This document shows, piece by piece, positions 8,882 through 18,025 of a DNA stretch of 64,000 nucleotides. The notes beneath the pieces are model-generated. The model had not been told where the DNA came from. It saw only the letters and a list, made by a program, of their open reading frames with translations, and made no database searches. The stretch lies in contig NZ_BMHT01000007.1 in the NCBI RefSeq assembly GCF_014641455.1, positions 248,001 to 312,000 of the forward strand, written 5' to 3'. Positions within the stretch are counted from its first letter, which is position 1. Every line of letters starts with the position of its first letter. Position numbers and translations under genes: made by a program. The DNA comes from Hymenobacter cavernae (GTDB lineage Bacteria > Bacteroidota > Bacteroidia > Cytophagales > Hymenobacteraceae).

Positions 8882-10282
8882 TCACAGCTTCAGGCCAGCG
8901 CCGCGGCCGGTTTTGCTGGCTTCTTCGAGCAGGTATTTCTTGTTGCGCTTTTCGAGCACCACGTACAGATCTTGGCCTTGCGCATCGGTGCCGCTGAGGA
9001 CGAGGGTGCTGGCATCTGGGCGGGTGAGGTGCAGCGTTAGCTTATCGGGGCCTTCCAGTTGGTTGCGATTTTGAAGGTTGAGCGTCTGGCCGTCGGCGCT
9101 GAGCGTGTAGCCGTAGTAGTGGCGGCCGGCGGCGCCGGCAAACTCGTAGTTGCGGGCTAGGTCGTCGGGGTGGACGGCTTCCGTGTTGCCTTGGTCGAGC
9201 ACGACGGGGCGGTTGGAACGAATGCTTAGCGTGGCCCATTTTTCAAACACCACATCTTGCCAGCGCACCGGGTCGGTGGCGGAGTAAGGGTGCACTTGGC
9301 CGTTCAGGCGAAACTCGCGCACGTTGTAGAGGCCGGCAGCATTTGGCAAGCCCGCCGTGGTGGGGTAGTGGTAAGGCCCCGCGTGATACGCCGCGTAAGT
9401 TTTAGCGCCATAGATTCCTACGAAGAAGAGCACGAATGCTGCCTTCAGCGCCAGCTTAGCCGTGCGCGGCCACCCCGCGGGCAGCACCAGGCGGAAGCGG
9501 TTCGGTTGGGTGGGTTGCTCCAGGGTGAGCAGGTTGTTGAGGCGGCGCAGGTCGTACCAGAGCACCAGCAAACCTAGGGTAATCAGGTAGAAGCTGTACA
9601 CGTACTCGCCGCCCTCGTAGGCTAGGTTCGAGAGGAACACGTTGCCCAAAAACGACAGCACGATAAACGCCCCGACGCTCGCCGTGCGCCGGTTGAGCAG
9701 CAGCAAGGCCCCCAGAATTTCTACCAGCCCCAAAAACGACTCGTACGAAGGCACAATACCTAGGCTCAAGGAGAAGATTTTCCAGTTGCTCAGGTCGCCG
9801 TAGCGCGTGTTCAGGTGGCTGAGCGAGGGCAGCGGTGACTGCATCGGAAAGAACTTCAGGAAACCGTACGCCAGCAGCCCCGCCGCCAAGCGGTAGCGCG
9901 CCAGCACCCGCAGCCAATAATATAAGGTGTCGTAGTTCGTGCGGGTTTGGTCGCGCAGCCCCCACACGGCCGCCCCAACGGCAGCAATACCGGCAAGGAT
10001 GGCCCAGTTGACAAAGGAATCGGGCCCGTCGAAGAAGCGGGGCGAGTAGTGCGCCAGCCGGAAAATGTCGCCGAAGGAGAAGCCCGCCCAATTGCTGACC
10101 ACGTCGCGGTAATACTTCCAATCGAGCGGCACAATTTGCAGGAAGAAGTACAGGAAAGCGAAGCGGAACAGCCCTTTCTCGAAGCTCGACCACCGATCGG
10201 GCGTCTGCGTTGGCGCGGTAGCTGTCGGCGCCGCTGAACGCTCCTGCACCGGCGTGGTTTGGAAAGACAAAGTGGTGCTCAT
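8882..10282 (-). CDS. DoxX-like membrane protein, short paralogue
   Basis: A 466-residue paralogue of the downstream gene at 7094-8788, on the same strand 93 bases away. Both contain the membrane block with conserved WLRVLARYRL, YGFLKFFPMQSPLPS and GEYVYSFYL segments, followed by an extracytoplasmic domain with GLYNVREFRLNGQVHPYS and QDLYVVLEKRNKKYLL. This shorter form lacks the low-complexity insertion and so probably shows the ancestral layout. The pair lies downstream of the SusC/SusD genes on the same strand but is separated from them by a long inverted repeat, so co-transcription is not certain. No biochemical role can be read. Confidence 0.7.
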   Translation of the reverse strand: MSTTLSFQTTPVQERSAAPTATAPTQTPDRWSSFEKGLFRFAFLYFFLQIVPLDWKYYRDVVSNWAGFSFGDIFRLAHYSPRFFDGPDSFVNWAILAGIAAVGAAVWGLRDQTRTNYDTLYYWLRVLARYRLAAGLLAYGFLKFFPMQSPLPSLSHLNTRYGDLSNWKIFSLSLGIVPSYESFLGLVEILGALLLLNRRTASVGAFIVLSFLGNVFLSNLAYEGGEYVYSFYLITLGLLVLWYDLRRLNNLLTLEQPTQPNRFRLVLPAGWPRTAKLALKAAFVLFFVGIYGAKTYAAYHAGPYHYPTTAGLPNAAGLYNVREFRLNGQVHPYSATDPVRWQDVVFEKWATLSIRSNRPVVLDQGNTEAVHPDDLARNYEFAGAAGRHYYGYTLSADGQTLNLQNRNQLEGPDKLTLHLTRPDASTLVLSGTDAQGQDLYVVLEKRNKKYLLEEASKTGRGAGLKL

Positions 10283-10381
10283 GGGTTCGAAAGAATGAGT
10301 GGAAGGAAAGAGAATGAGTTATGCTTTGCCGGGCTCAGAATGACAAATGCTTGTAAGGATTATAGGTCGTTCAGGCGAGGC

Positions 10382-10552
10382 GCCTCACCCCCCGGCCCCC
10401 TCTCCGAAAAGGAGAGGGGGAGCCAGTTCCAAGCTGTTAGCAATTAGCTTCTAGCTGATAGCTTTTTTCTGAACAAGAGCTAACAACCAACAGCTACTAG
10501 CCCCTTCTAGGCTCCCCCTCTCCTTTTCGGAGAGGGGGCCGGGGGGTGAGGC
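10382..10552. repeat. Perfect 43-bp inverted repeat
   Basis: Arms 10382-10424 and 10510-10552 are exact reverse complements by hand comparison and start GCCTCACCCCCCGG. Each arm holds its own internal hairpin (CCCTCTCC, GAAAA, GGAGAGGG). The 85-base loop is AT-richer and has several GCTGTTAG/AGCTAACA-like fragments. The element fills the gap between susD and the DoxX-like gene and looks like a small non-autonomous mobile element or REP unit. Confidence 0.75.
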
Positions 10553-10573
10553 CCCACACCAGAATGACCACGC

Positions 10574-11974
10574 TTAGTACCCAGCGTTTTGCGTCAGCGC
10601 GGCATCGACTTGGATCTGGCTGATCGGAATGGGGAGCAGCAGGCGGAAGGAGGGCAGGGCGGCCGTGTTGTTCAGTGGGTCTTTGAAGACGGTGGTGGCG
10701 CGGCCCGTGCGGGCTAGGTCGAACCAGCGGTGCGGTTCCAGGGCAAACTCTAGGCGCCGCTCGTTTTCAATGGCCAGCAGAATGTCGCTTTGCGAAGTGG
10801 CGATGCTGGCAGCTAGGCCGGCGCGGGCGCGCACGGCGTTCAAGTCGGCCAGCGCACCGGAGAGCTTGTTTTGCTGGGCCCGCGCTTCCGCCCGAATCAG
10901 GTACAGCTCGGCGATGCGGAAGATGTAGCTAGGGTCGGAGCCAGGGCTGCGGTAGTAGAGGTTGCCATACCACGTAGTAGGGTTTGCGCTGGCGATGAGC
11001 GTGCTACGACCGTTCAGGGTATTGTTGGGCACCGTAGTCAGCAGGCTCACCAACTCATTGTTTGGAGCCCATTGCCGGGTGCCGCCGTTGGCCGTAGGCT
11101 GCCATTGCCCGCGGTGACCGTTTACCTCCGTGGTGCCGTTGTAGAAAAGCTCAAACACCGACTCGCGGGTGCCGCGGGCATTGTTGGCGAACCACGCGTT
11201 GAAAGGCGCTACCAACTGGTAGTTGGTGTTGTCGCTGATGAGGCGGGTGGCGTAATCTTCGGCCGCGGCCCAGTTGCTTTGGTACAGATACAACCTAGCT
11301 TTCAGCGCCCACGCGGCTTTGCGGGTAGCGCGGTAGCGGTCATTGGTTTGCACGGTGGTGGGGTTGGGCAACAGCGGCTCGGCGGTTTCTAAGTCGCTGA
11401 GCACTTGGGCATAGGTTTCAGCCTGGGTGGCGCGGGCAATGCCTTGGTTGGAAGTGGCCGTGAGCGTGGGCTGCGTGATAATCGGCACCCCGCCGAAGGT
11501 GCGAGCTAGGTCGAAGTAGGCCAGGGCCCGGATGAAATACGCTTCGCCGAGGTACTGATTGCGCAGTGCATCCGTCAGCAGCGGGTCGCTCACCTTGGGC
11601 ACGTTGGCAATGACGTGGTTCGCGCGGTTGATGGTCACGTAAATGGCCGACCACACCGTGCTAATGGTCGAGTTATCGGCCCGCACGTTGTGGGTGATAA
11701 ACTCCTGCACCTGCGACTGAGTGCCGGTCCACTGAATATCACCGCCACCTAGGTAGCCAATCGACTGAAAGCTAGTGCCGTAGTAGCCGCCGCTCGCCAA
11801 GGCGCTGTACACGCCATTGAGCGCCGTACTGGCTGATTTTTGGTCCACAATCGTCTGGTCGTCGGCGATGGATTCGCGGGGCGCCACGTCCAAGAACTGC
11901 TCGCACGCGCTCAGACTTAAAACCAAGGCGACAGTGGAAAAAAGCGAGGCTATTTTTAGGTAAGTGAGAGACAT
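10574..11974 (-). CDS. susD: SusD/RagB family outer-membrane lipoprotein
   Basis: A 466-residue SusD/RagB protein, the surface lipoprotein lid that binds glycans and works with the SusC channel. The signal peptide ends in the lipobox LSAC (Cys24). The TPR-like helical part carries typical blocks (LNGVYSALASGGYYG, YLGEAYFIRALAYFDLARTFGGVPI, LKARLYLYQSNWAAAEDYA). The C-terminal block has RIAELYLIRAEARAQ, LADLNAVRARAGL and ENERRLEFALEPHRWFDLARTGR. It follows susC on the same strand after 45 bases, so the two form an operon. No glycoside hydrolase is adjacent, so the glycan is not predictable. Confidence 0.95.
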   Translation of the reverse strand: MSLTYLKIASLFSTVALVLSLSACEQFLDVAPRESIADDQTIVDQKSASTALNGVYSALASGGYYGTSFQSIGYLGGGDIQWTGTQSQVQEFITHNVRADNSTISTVWSAIYVTINRANHVIANVPKVSDPLLTDALRNQYLGEAYFIRALAYFDLARTFGGVPIITQPTLTATSNQGIARATQAETYAQVLSDLETAEPLLPNPTTVQTNDRYRATRKAAWALKARLYLYQSNWAAAEDYATRLISDNTNYQLVAPFNAWFANNARGTRESVFELFYNGTTEVNGHRGQWQPTANGGTRQWAPNNELVSLLTTVPNNTLNGRSTLIASANPTTWYGNLYYRSPGSDPSYIFRIAELYLIRAEARAQQNKLSGALADLNAVRARAGLAASIATSQSDILLAIENERRLEFALEPHRWFDLARTGRATTVFKDPLNNTAALPSFRLLLPIPISQIQVDAALTQNAGY

Positions 11975-12019
11975 GGTAGAGTAACTAAGTAGCTGAGCGA
12001 CTGAGTGATTGGTTGCTGA

Positions 12020-15000
12020 CTAAAAGGTGGCATTCACGCCCACTTGCAGGCTGCGTGGCTGGGGCGGTGTACCTAGGTCGATGCCTTGTTGGTTGGCGTC
12101 GCTGCTGGAAGCCGATTCGGGGTCGAGGCCGGTGTATTTGGTCAGCAAAAAGAGGTTCGTGCCTTGGGCGTACACCCGCACCGAGCCGCCGAGCAGGCGC
12201 TTGGTCAGGCGTTCGGGGATAGTATAGCCGAGGCTCAGGCTGCGCAGGCGTAGGAAGGAGCCATCTTCGAGCCAGCGGCTGCCGCCGTCGAGGTAGTTGT
12301 TCACGTTGATGCCGTCGGGCCTGGGCACATCGGTGACGTCGCCGGGCTTCTGCCAGCGCTTCAGGTTGCTAGCGAAAATAACGCGCGCCTCATCCCGCGC
12401 GCCACCGCCCTCGCCGAAGAAACGGTTGTGGTTATATACCTTGTTGCCGTACTGGAAGGAAAGCAACACATTGGCGTCAAAGCCTTTGTAAGTGATAGAG
12501 TTGGTCAGGCCGCCGAAGAACTTAGGCCAGATATTGCCCACAATGTGGCGGTCAGCGGCCGTGATTTTGCCGTCGCTGTCTAGGTCGCGGTACACAGCGT
12601 TGCCGGTTTGCGGATCCACGTACAGCTGCTCGTAGAGCCAGAACGAGTACAGCGGCGAACCTTGCTGCTGCAAAATCAGGTCGCGGCTGCCGAACTTGGT
12701 TGGGGTAGCGAGCTTCTCAATGTTGTTGACGTTGCTGGCAATGTTGAAGTTGGTGTTCCACGTGAACTGCTCCTTGCGAATGTTCACCGAGTTCAGCGCA
12801 AACTCCAGCCCCTTGTTGCTGACCTCCACCGCATTGGCCCAGTAAGAGCTAAAGCCCGTGGTAGCCGGTTCGGTCAACTGAATCAGGCCGTTCTTGGTGT
12901 ATTTGCGGTACGCGTTGAACTCCAAACCTAGCCTGCCGTCGAAGAAAGCCACATCCAAACCGATGTTGGCCTGCGACGTTTGCTCCCATTTTAAGTCAGG
13001 GTTGGAGAGCTGCTGGGGCGCAATGCCAGCCGAACCTAGGTAGTTCGAACCGCCGTTCCACAGGCCGCGGGCCGCGAAGTTGCCGATGCCGTTCTGGTTG
13101 CCGGTGAGGCCGTAGCTAGCGCGCAGCTTCAAGTCGCTGAGCACATGCACGTTTTGCAGGAAATTTTCCTGCTTGATGCGCCAGGCCGCGCCCACGCTCG
13201 GGAAGTAGCCCCACTGGTTGGATTTGCCGAAGCGGGAAGAGCCATCGGTGCGGAAGCTCACGTTCAGCAAGTACCGGTCGTTGAAGTTGTAGTCGGCCCG
13301 CCCGAAGAAGGAAGCCAGCCGGTACCCCGACCAGTTCTGCGTGCTACTCGTGACCGAAGCCGCGGAAATTTCCTTGAAAGAGTTGTTCGGAAAGCCCGTG
13401 CCCTGGGCAAACGTGCGGCCGTTGGTGTCGCTCTGCAAGCCGTTGCCGACCACAATACCTAGGCCGTGCTTGCCAAATTGCTGCCGGTAGGTCAGCGTGT
13501 TTTCGTTGAGCAAGGAAGTGTATTGCGTGACGCTGGACGTGGCTAGCCCACCCACGCCAGCGCCCGCAATCAGGAACGTATTCCAGTATTCCGACTCATC
13601 GTAGTTGTTGTAATCGACGCCGAAGCTGGTGCGAAACTTCAGGTTGGGCAGCAGCTGCACGTCGCCGTACAGGTTGCCGATATAGCGCAGGCTGGTCGAG
13701 TTAACGTCGTAGTTATCAATGAGCAACTGCACATTGTCGAAGCTAGCCCGGCCCACGAGTTGCCCATTGGTGTCGTAAGGCGAAAGCAGCGTAGGCGTGT
13801 GCAGGGCCGCTTGTAGCAAGCCGCCCGCCGGTCCATCGCCCGCCCGACCTTCGTTGCGGTAGGTGCGCGAAAATGAGTTGCTCACCCCAATCTGCACCTT
13901 ATCCGAAATCTGCTGGTCGAGGTTGACCTTGAAGCTAGCCCGCTGAAAATCAATCGGCCGCAGAATCGACTCCTGCTTCGTGTAGCCGCCCCCGATGTAG
14001 TAGCGCGTACTGGCGCTACCGCCCGACACCGACAAATCGTAGTTCTGCAACCGCGCCGTGCGGAACACCTGGCTCAACCGGTCGTACGTCGGCTGCTCCT
14101 CCGGCAATCCGCGCCCGCCCTGCGAAACAGGCCGATACGGGCGGTTTTCATTCGTGTGCGGCGTAGTGCCGGTAGTATTCAGCCAGTTCTCGTTCACCAG
14201 CGTCGCGTGCTCCGGGCTGGTAGCTAGGTCCCACAGCTTGGCTGCCTTTGCCCAGCCCTCCGACGCGTTCAGGCTAATCTTTGGCTTCTGGTTGAAGTTG
14301 CCGCGCTTGGTTGTCACGAGGATAACGCCGTTGGCGCCGCGGGCGCCGTAGAGCGCTGTGGCGTCGGCGTCCTTTAGCACCTCAATGTTCTCAATATCAG
14401 CTGGGTTCAGGTCGGTAATCGGTGTGCTAGCTTTGCCGCCCGTGCTGATGGTTTGCAGGCTGTTGTTGTTCATAAACACGCCATCCACCACGTACAGCGG
14501 CGTATTGGAGCCGTTGATGGTGGTGGCGCCGCGCACCCGCACGTTCGTGGCCTGGCCCGGCACGCCGCTGTTCGACGAAATCTGCACGCCCGACACCTTG
14601 CCTTGCAGCTGCGCATCGAAGCTGCCGACTGGAATGTCCTTGGTATCCGCCGGGTCCACTTTCACGATGGAGCCCGTCAGATTCTTGCGCTGTTGGGTGC
14701 CGTAGCCCACTACTACCACTTCGTTGAGCTGGCCTTGGTCGGGCGCGAGCCGCACGGTGAGGGTGCCGTCGCGCCCCGCCTTGACTTCCTGCGACTTATA
14801 TCCGACGAAGGAGAGGATCAGCGTTGCGTTTTCCGGCAGTGTGGGCAGCGTAAACGTACCGTCCGGGCTGGTGGTAGTGCCTTCTGTGGTGCCTTTTACC
14901 CGCACCGTCACTCCGGGCAGGGCCGCGCCGGTTTCGTCCAACACCTTACCGGTGACGGGGCCTGCCGCGGCCAGGTGATAATGGGTGTAATTAGGTACAA

Positions 15001-15064
15001 CTGTGCCGTGCGCCAGGGCCGGCAAGCCAACGGCCAATAAAATAAGTGGTATTGGTAATTTCAT
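12020..15064 (-). CDS. susC: SusC/RagA family TonB-dependent outer-membrane channel
   Basis: TonB-dependent SusC/RagA transporter of about 1014 residues. The start at 15064 (MKLPIPLILLAVG) is chosen because it opens a normal signal peptide; an upstream in-frame start would add 30 residues of non-signal sequence. After the signal come the carboxypeptidase-D-like domain (GKVLDETGAALPGVTVRVKG), the TonB-box-like region EVVVVGYGTQQ, and the plug (PLYVVDGVFMNN, IENIEVLKDADATALYGARGANGVILVTTKRG). A large beta-barrel follows, ending in an aromatic residue (GVNATF). It partners the SusD gene downstream. The short N-terminus has no STN domain, so sigma/anti-sigma signalling through this channel is unlikely. 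Confidence 0.95.
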   Translation of the reverse strand: MKLPIPLILLAVGLPALAHGTVVPNYTHYHLAAAGPVTGKVLDETGAALPGVTVRVKGTTEGTTTSPDGTFTLPTLPENATLILSFVGYKSQEVKAGRDGTLTVRLAPDQGQLNEVVVVGYGTQQRKNLTGSIVKVDPADTKDIPVGSFDAQLQGKVSGVQISSNSGVPGQATNVRVRGATTINGSNTPLYVVDGVFMNNNSLQTISTGGKASTPITDLNPADIENIEVLKDADATALYGARGANGVILVTTKRGNFNQKPKISLNASEGWAKAAKLWDLATSPEHATLVNENWLNTTGTTPHTNENRPYRPVSQGGRGLPEEQPTYDRLSQVFRTARLQNYDLSVSGGSASTRYYIGGGYTKQESILRPIDFQRASFKVNLDQQISDKVQIGVSNSFSRTYRNEGRAGDGPAGGLLQAALHTPTLLSPYDTNGQLVGRASFDNVQLLIDNYDVNSTSLRYIGNLYGDVQLLPNLKFRTSFGVDYNNYDESEYWNTFLIAGAGVGGLATSSVTQYTSLLNENTLTYRQQFGKHGLGIVVGNGLQSDTNGRTFAQGTGFPNNSFKEISAASVTSSTQNWSGYRLASFFGRADYNFNDRYLLNVSFRTDGSSRFGKSNQWGYFPSVGAAWRIKQENFLQNVHVLSDLKLRASYGLTGNQNGIGNFAARGLWNGGSNYLGSAGIAPQQLSNPDLKWEQTSQANIGLDVAFFDGRLGLEFNAYRKYTKNGLIQLTEPATTGFSSYWANAVEVSNKGLEFALNSVNIRKEQFTWNTNFNIASNVNNIEKLATPTKFGSRDLILQQQGSPLYSFWLYEQLYVDPQTGNAVYRDLDSDGKITAADRHIVGNIWPKFFGGLTNSITYKGFDANVLLSFQYGNKVYNHNRFFGEGGGARDEARVIFASNLKRWQKPGDVTDVPRPDGINVNNYLDGGSRWLEDGSFLRLRSLSLGYTIPERLTKRLLGGSVRVYAQGTNLFLLTKYTGLDPESASSSDANQQGIDLGTPPQPRSLQVGVNATF

Positions 15065-15116
15065 GTTGCTAGGAGTTTCCTGCCTTGTTTGCTGGATTTG
15101 CGTGCTGCTGGTATGC

Positions 15117-15150
15117 CTCCCCAACCGAGGCGTTAGCACTGGTTGGGGAG
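15117..15150 (-). promoter_or_regulatory. Hairpin in the susC 5' untranslated region
   Basis: CTCCCCAACC (15117-15126) and GGTTGGGGAG (15141-15150) form a perfect 10-bp stem with a 14-base loop, about 50 bases upstream of the susC start. No T-run follows on either strand, so it is not an obvious terminator. It may be a leader hairpin or operator. Confidence 0.4.
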
Positions 15151-15232
15151 ACACCGGCCAGGATTAGTAAAGCCTTTTGGCTTTGTTGATCGAAGAGTAA
15201 ATTGCTGTAAATCAAGCGGTAGATGCTGGAAG

Positions 15233-15475
15233 CTAGCTATTGGAAGCAAGAGCACCTCGGCCGCGCAGCCAGCGTGCGAACTGTCCGGCTTGAGCGGTGC
15301 TGGGCGGTTCGGCAGCTAGGTTATCCAGCAAGTCGGCGCGGCGAATGCCGGCGATAATTGCCTCCGCGTAGGGAAAGTGGTTGGCGGAGCTAGCAGCTGG
15401 TGCGGAAGCCGTGTCGTTGGTGGGAGCAAGCGGCGACTCGTAAGCCGCGAAAATGCCATTCAAAACCTGATTCAT
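15233..15475 (-). CDS. Small hypothetical protein upstream of susC
   Basis: An 80-residue open frame on the susC strand that starts with ATG at 15475 and ends about 170 bases before the susC start. It is rich in Ala, Ser and Pro in the first half and has an amphipathic stretch (AEAIIAGIRRADLLDNLAAE) followed by a basic Arg-rich tail. There is no signal peptide or membrane segment. It matches no family I know. Codon use looks like the neighbours, and position suggests co-transcription with susC. Whether it is translated is uncertain. Confidence 0.4.
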   Translation of the reverse strand: MNQVLNGIFAAYESPLAPTNDTASAPAASSANHFPYAEAIIAGIRRADLLDNLAAEPPSTAQAGQFARWLRGRGALASNS

Positions 15476-16770
15476 GATAATGGGTAGAGTAGTTTAGGGG
15501 CACCGGAACGTAGCCACGCCTATTGAGTGAAGTCAGGGGGAAGCCATTGGCTGTCAATAGAGTAGCAAGCGGTTGGGCGTTCTGCTGCCGGCGATGTCAG
15601 AAAGTAGACGGTGGCACGTAGGCCGCGTTATTAGCAGGAGCCAGCTACGACTGGCCCTAAACCTCCCGAAGGAGTAATTCAGGCGGAGCAAGCATTGGCT
15701 TGCAAGCACTGAATTTCACTATGCGGAAGCTAACATGCTTCAGCTAGCTCAGTCATAAAGGGGGATTTGTACTTTTCCTTCCGTAAGGCTGCCTATTCGT
15801 GTTCTTAGATCAGTAGCGTAAGCGCCCTGCACAATGACACCTAGGTTAGAACCTGGTGCAAAAACGAAAGAATAGGACTTTATGCTAAGTAATAGAACTT
15901 TCCTGATGTGCAAACCGAATTAGAAAGCGCGTGGGGCGTACGGAAGCTAATCCTGGCAAGTCTTGCCAGAATCAGGCACACACAGAAAGCTGGAAGCTTT
16001 CCTGGAAAAGTGCTAGCAGAAAGAGGAAAAGGAGGGTTGGATCTGCCTCAACAACAACCCATACAGCCGGCCATGCTCATACAGACAGCTGCTGCGGCAA
16101 TACCACAACAGCCACGTTGCGAAGCAACGAGCATGGAAGACAGCGTGTAGAGTTGTTGGGAGTGATCCACGGCAACTTGTTTTTATATGATCAGGATTTG
16201 GCACCGTTCCGGAATTCCGGGGGTTGTCGGCGTTTCGTCGAGCCTGTCTCTCCACGCCTCTGTATAAAAACAATCCTTTAGTCAGAAGGGATTGATTGCG
16301 CCAAAGGTAGAATCCTAGGATTGAGAATTCCAAATAATTCTTTGCAAAATTTATCAGACGTGCATGAATAGTAACTGAAAACGAGTGCTTTCGCCCACTT
16401 CGATCGTTGTGCTGAACCTGCCAAAGCATCGCTACTTCAATGGTAGATTCCGACGTGAGAGCAAAGCAGTAGCGATGCGTCGATTGGCTCAGCATGGCGT
16501 GCTAGATGAGTCGGAAAACCTAGGTTTACTTCCTATTCACAGACCCTGGTAATAGCAGAAGCTTTAGCTGGATTTTTCTAATGCGCTGATTGTGAGATAA
16601 GATGGTTTGCTAATAAAGTTATCCGACTGCCTGGTAAGTAGATATCTGGTTTGATTTTGCAGATAACCATAAAAAAATAGGACGTAGGGTATTTTATATC
16701 TCAACTTAATTCTTGATGTTGCTAACCATATTAGAGGTTCGCTTTTTAGTGCTTTTATCTTTTTAGACTC
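15476..16770. other. Gene-poor gap between the susC region and cas6
   Basis: No convincing gene is seen in about 1.3 kb. Open frames here have no recognisable motifs and unlike composition. ACCTAGGT occurs at 15839 and 16518. A decayed inverted repeat of the GCTGAACC/GGCTCAGC family lies at 16410-16494. The last 200 bases before cas6 are clearly AT-rich, as expected for a promoter region. Part of the gap may be an eroded gene or old insertion. Confidence 0.5.
16410..16494. repeat. Degenerate inverted repeat of the GCTGAGC family
   Basis: The left arm (16410-16435, TGCTGAACCTGCC then AAAGCATCGCTAC) pairs imperfectly with the right arm (16469-16494, GTAGCGATGCG then TCGATTGGCTCAGCA). It looks like an old copy of the intergenic repeats at 53605-53714 and 59433-59526. 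Confidence 0.5.
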
Positions 16771-17436
16771 ATGCGTTTGCAGCTTTATCTCACGGCCGAC
16801 CAAGCCGTACCATTCGATCATCTACCCACTTTAAAAGGCGCTTTTCACCGTTGGGCTGGCCACGACGACGACCTGCACGATGGTCTTTCGCTCTACTCGC
16901 TTTCCTGGCTGCGCGGCGGGCGTGGTAGCAGAGGCGGCCTATGGTTCCGCGACGGCGCTTACTGGTCCATCTCCGCCCACGACCCGCAGCTAATTCACAG
17001 CCTCGTGGGGGGCGTCATCCGGGAGCCCGACCTAGGCCTAGGTCTGCGCGTGCGCGATGCGCAGCTGCTTGCCTCACCTGCGTTTCAGGAGGGCGAACAG
17101 TGGTTTCGCGTGCTCAGCCCCGTTTTTGTGAAGTGGGAAACCGAGCCGGGCAAACCCGCCGACCACCTCACCTACGAAGATCCGCGCACCGACGAGCTGC
17201 TCACGGCCACGCTGCGCCACAAGCTCCGCCAAGCCGGCCTCGACGACACCGGCGCCGTCGTCCGCTTCGACCGCGCCTACGCAGGCGCCAAGACCAAGCT
17301 ATTCGCCTACAAAAAGGTCCAGTGCCGCGCCAGCATGTGCCCGGTCATCGTCACCGGCACCGCCGAGCAGATTCGGTTTGCCTGGTGTGTAGGGGTAGGG
17401 AACAGCACAGGGCTAGGTTGCGGGGCGCTAGAGTAG
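16771..17436 (+). CDS. cas6: CRISPR RNA endonuclease Cas6
   Basis: A 221-residue RAMP-fold endoribonuclease that would cut the array transcript inside each repeat. Diagnostic is the C-terminal glycine-rich loop GVGNSTGLGCGALE. Early histidines (26, 31 and 36, in FHRWAGHDDDLHDG) supply candidates for the catalytic residue. The first strand MRLQLYLTAD and the length match the family. Cleavage eight bases before the repeat end would give the 5' handle AUUGAAAU. It is the first gene of the cas operon, 28 bases before cas5, and is preceded by an AT-rich region. Unlike the following genes it still contains CCTAGG motifs (17031-17045). Confidence 0.9.
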   Translation: MRLQLYLTADQAVPFDHLPTLKGAFHRWAGHDDDLHDGLSLYSLSWLRGGRGSRGGLWFRDGAYWSISAHDPQLIHSLVGGVIREPDLGLGLRVRDAQLLASPAFQEGEQWFRVLSPVFVKWETEPGKPADHLTYEDPRTDELLTATLRHKLRQAGLDDTGAVVRFDRAYAGAKTKLFAYKKVQCRASMCPVIVTGTAEQIRFAWCVGVGNSTGLGCGALE

Positions 17437-17464
17437 GTTTTACACAATTTATTGAGTTTGCACT

Positions 17465-18025
17465 ATGCTTTACGTGGTAAAGTACACTGGCCCATTTGGC
17501 TATTTAAAGCCATGGACTGCGGTTAGAGATGGAGAAACCTATTCCCAGCAGTTCTTAACTCCTTCAGTTATTGAAGGTATGCGCCAGAAGCTTGGCGTAT
17601 CAGCTATTCTGCGGCACAAGCTGACCTATACTGGCCTGAGTATGCAGCAGGAGCAGACGCAGCCTCGCGGCTGGACTTACGAAAAAAAGAAACAACTCAT
17701 GAGCCGACCCCGCGCTATTCTGATGCGTGGGGTGATGCTGGATCCGGAACTGCATCTAGCTTTTGCTAGCGCGGAAGAGGCAGACTTGGCTGCTAGCCAG
17801 CATTTGTGCCTGTGTCGTAATGAGGATATTGTGCTGCCCTCCTTGCCGTTGGAAATGAGCAAGGAAGCCTTCAATCTGCTGCCCGGCTTTGAGTTGCGAG
17901 AAGTTGCTGCGGGCGAAGCCAATGCTTTTCTGGTGGGCTTCAATCGATTCAAGGAAGGGGCTCCAATGCATGGCCGGCTGGAAATAACCGGCAACCCTAT
18001 CCGCCAAGCGGCACAGGTATTATGA
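17465..18025 (+). CDS. cas5: Short Cas5-like protein
   Basis: A 186-residue protein that I assign to Cas5, the Cascade subunit capping the 5' handle. The N-terminus (VKYTGPFGYLKPWTAVRDGETYSQQFLTPS in its parts GPFGYLKPW, TYSQQFLTPS and IEGMRQKLG) follows the Cas5 pattern of a first strand, GPF-aromatic, Pro, TY, PS and GLL-xxLG. It is shorter than most Cas5 proteins, which have over 200 residues. The ATGA overlap with cas3 shows translational coupling. Its place between cas6 and cas3 differs from classic I-B operons, where cas5 follows cas7. The short form and order recall the Porphyromonas-type (PGING) Cas5p, an inference from memory. Confidence 0.7.
   Translation: MLYVVKYTGPFGYLKPWTAVRDGETYSQQFLTPSVIEGMRQKLGVSAILRHKLTYTGLSMQQEQTQPRGWTYEKKKQLMSRPRAILMRGVMLDPELHLAFASAEEADLAASQHLCLCRNEDIVLPSLPLEMSKEAFNLLPGFELREVAAGEANAFLVGFNRFKEGAPMHGRLEITGNPIRQAAQVL

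Noticed and set aside
15117..15150. GGTTGGGGAG hairpin as a terminator of the small gene upstream of susC.
   Set aside because: No T-run on the minus strand follows it; kept only as a possible leader structure.
15908..16281. Two overlapping + strand open frames in the same gap.
   Set aside because: Gln/Ala-rich with no recognisable fold or coding signal; they overlap each other in different frames.
16013..16495. Minus-strand open frame of 160 codons in the gap before cas6.
   Set aside because: No domain or signal peptide; it crosses the decayed inverted repeat, so it is likely chance.
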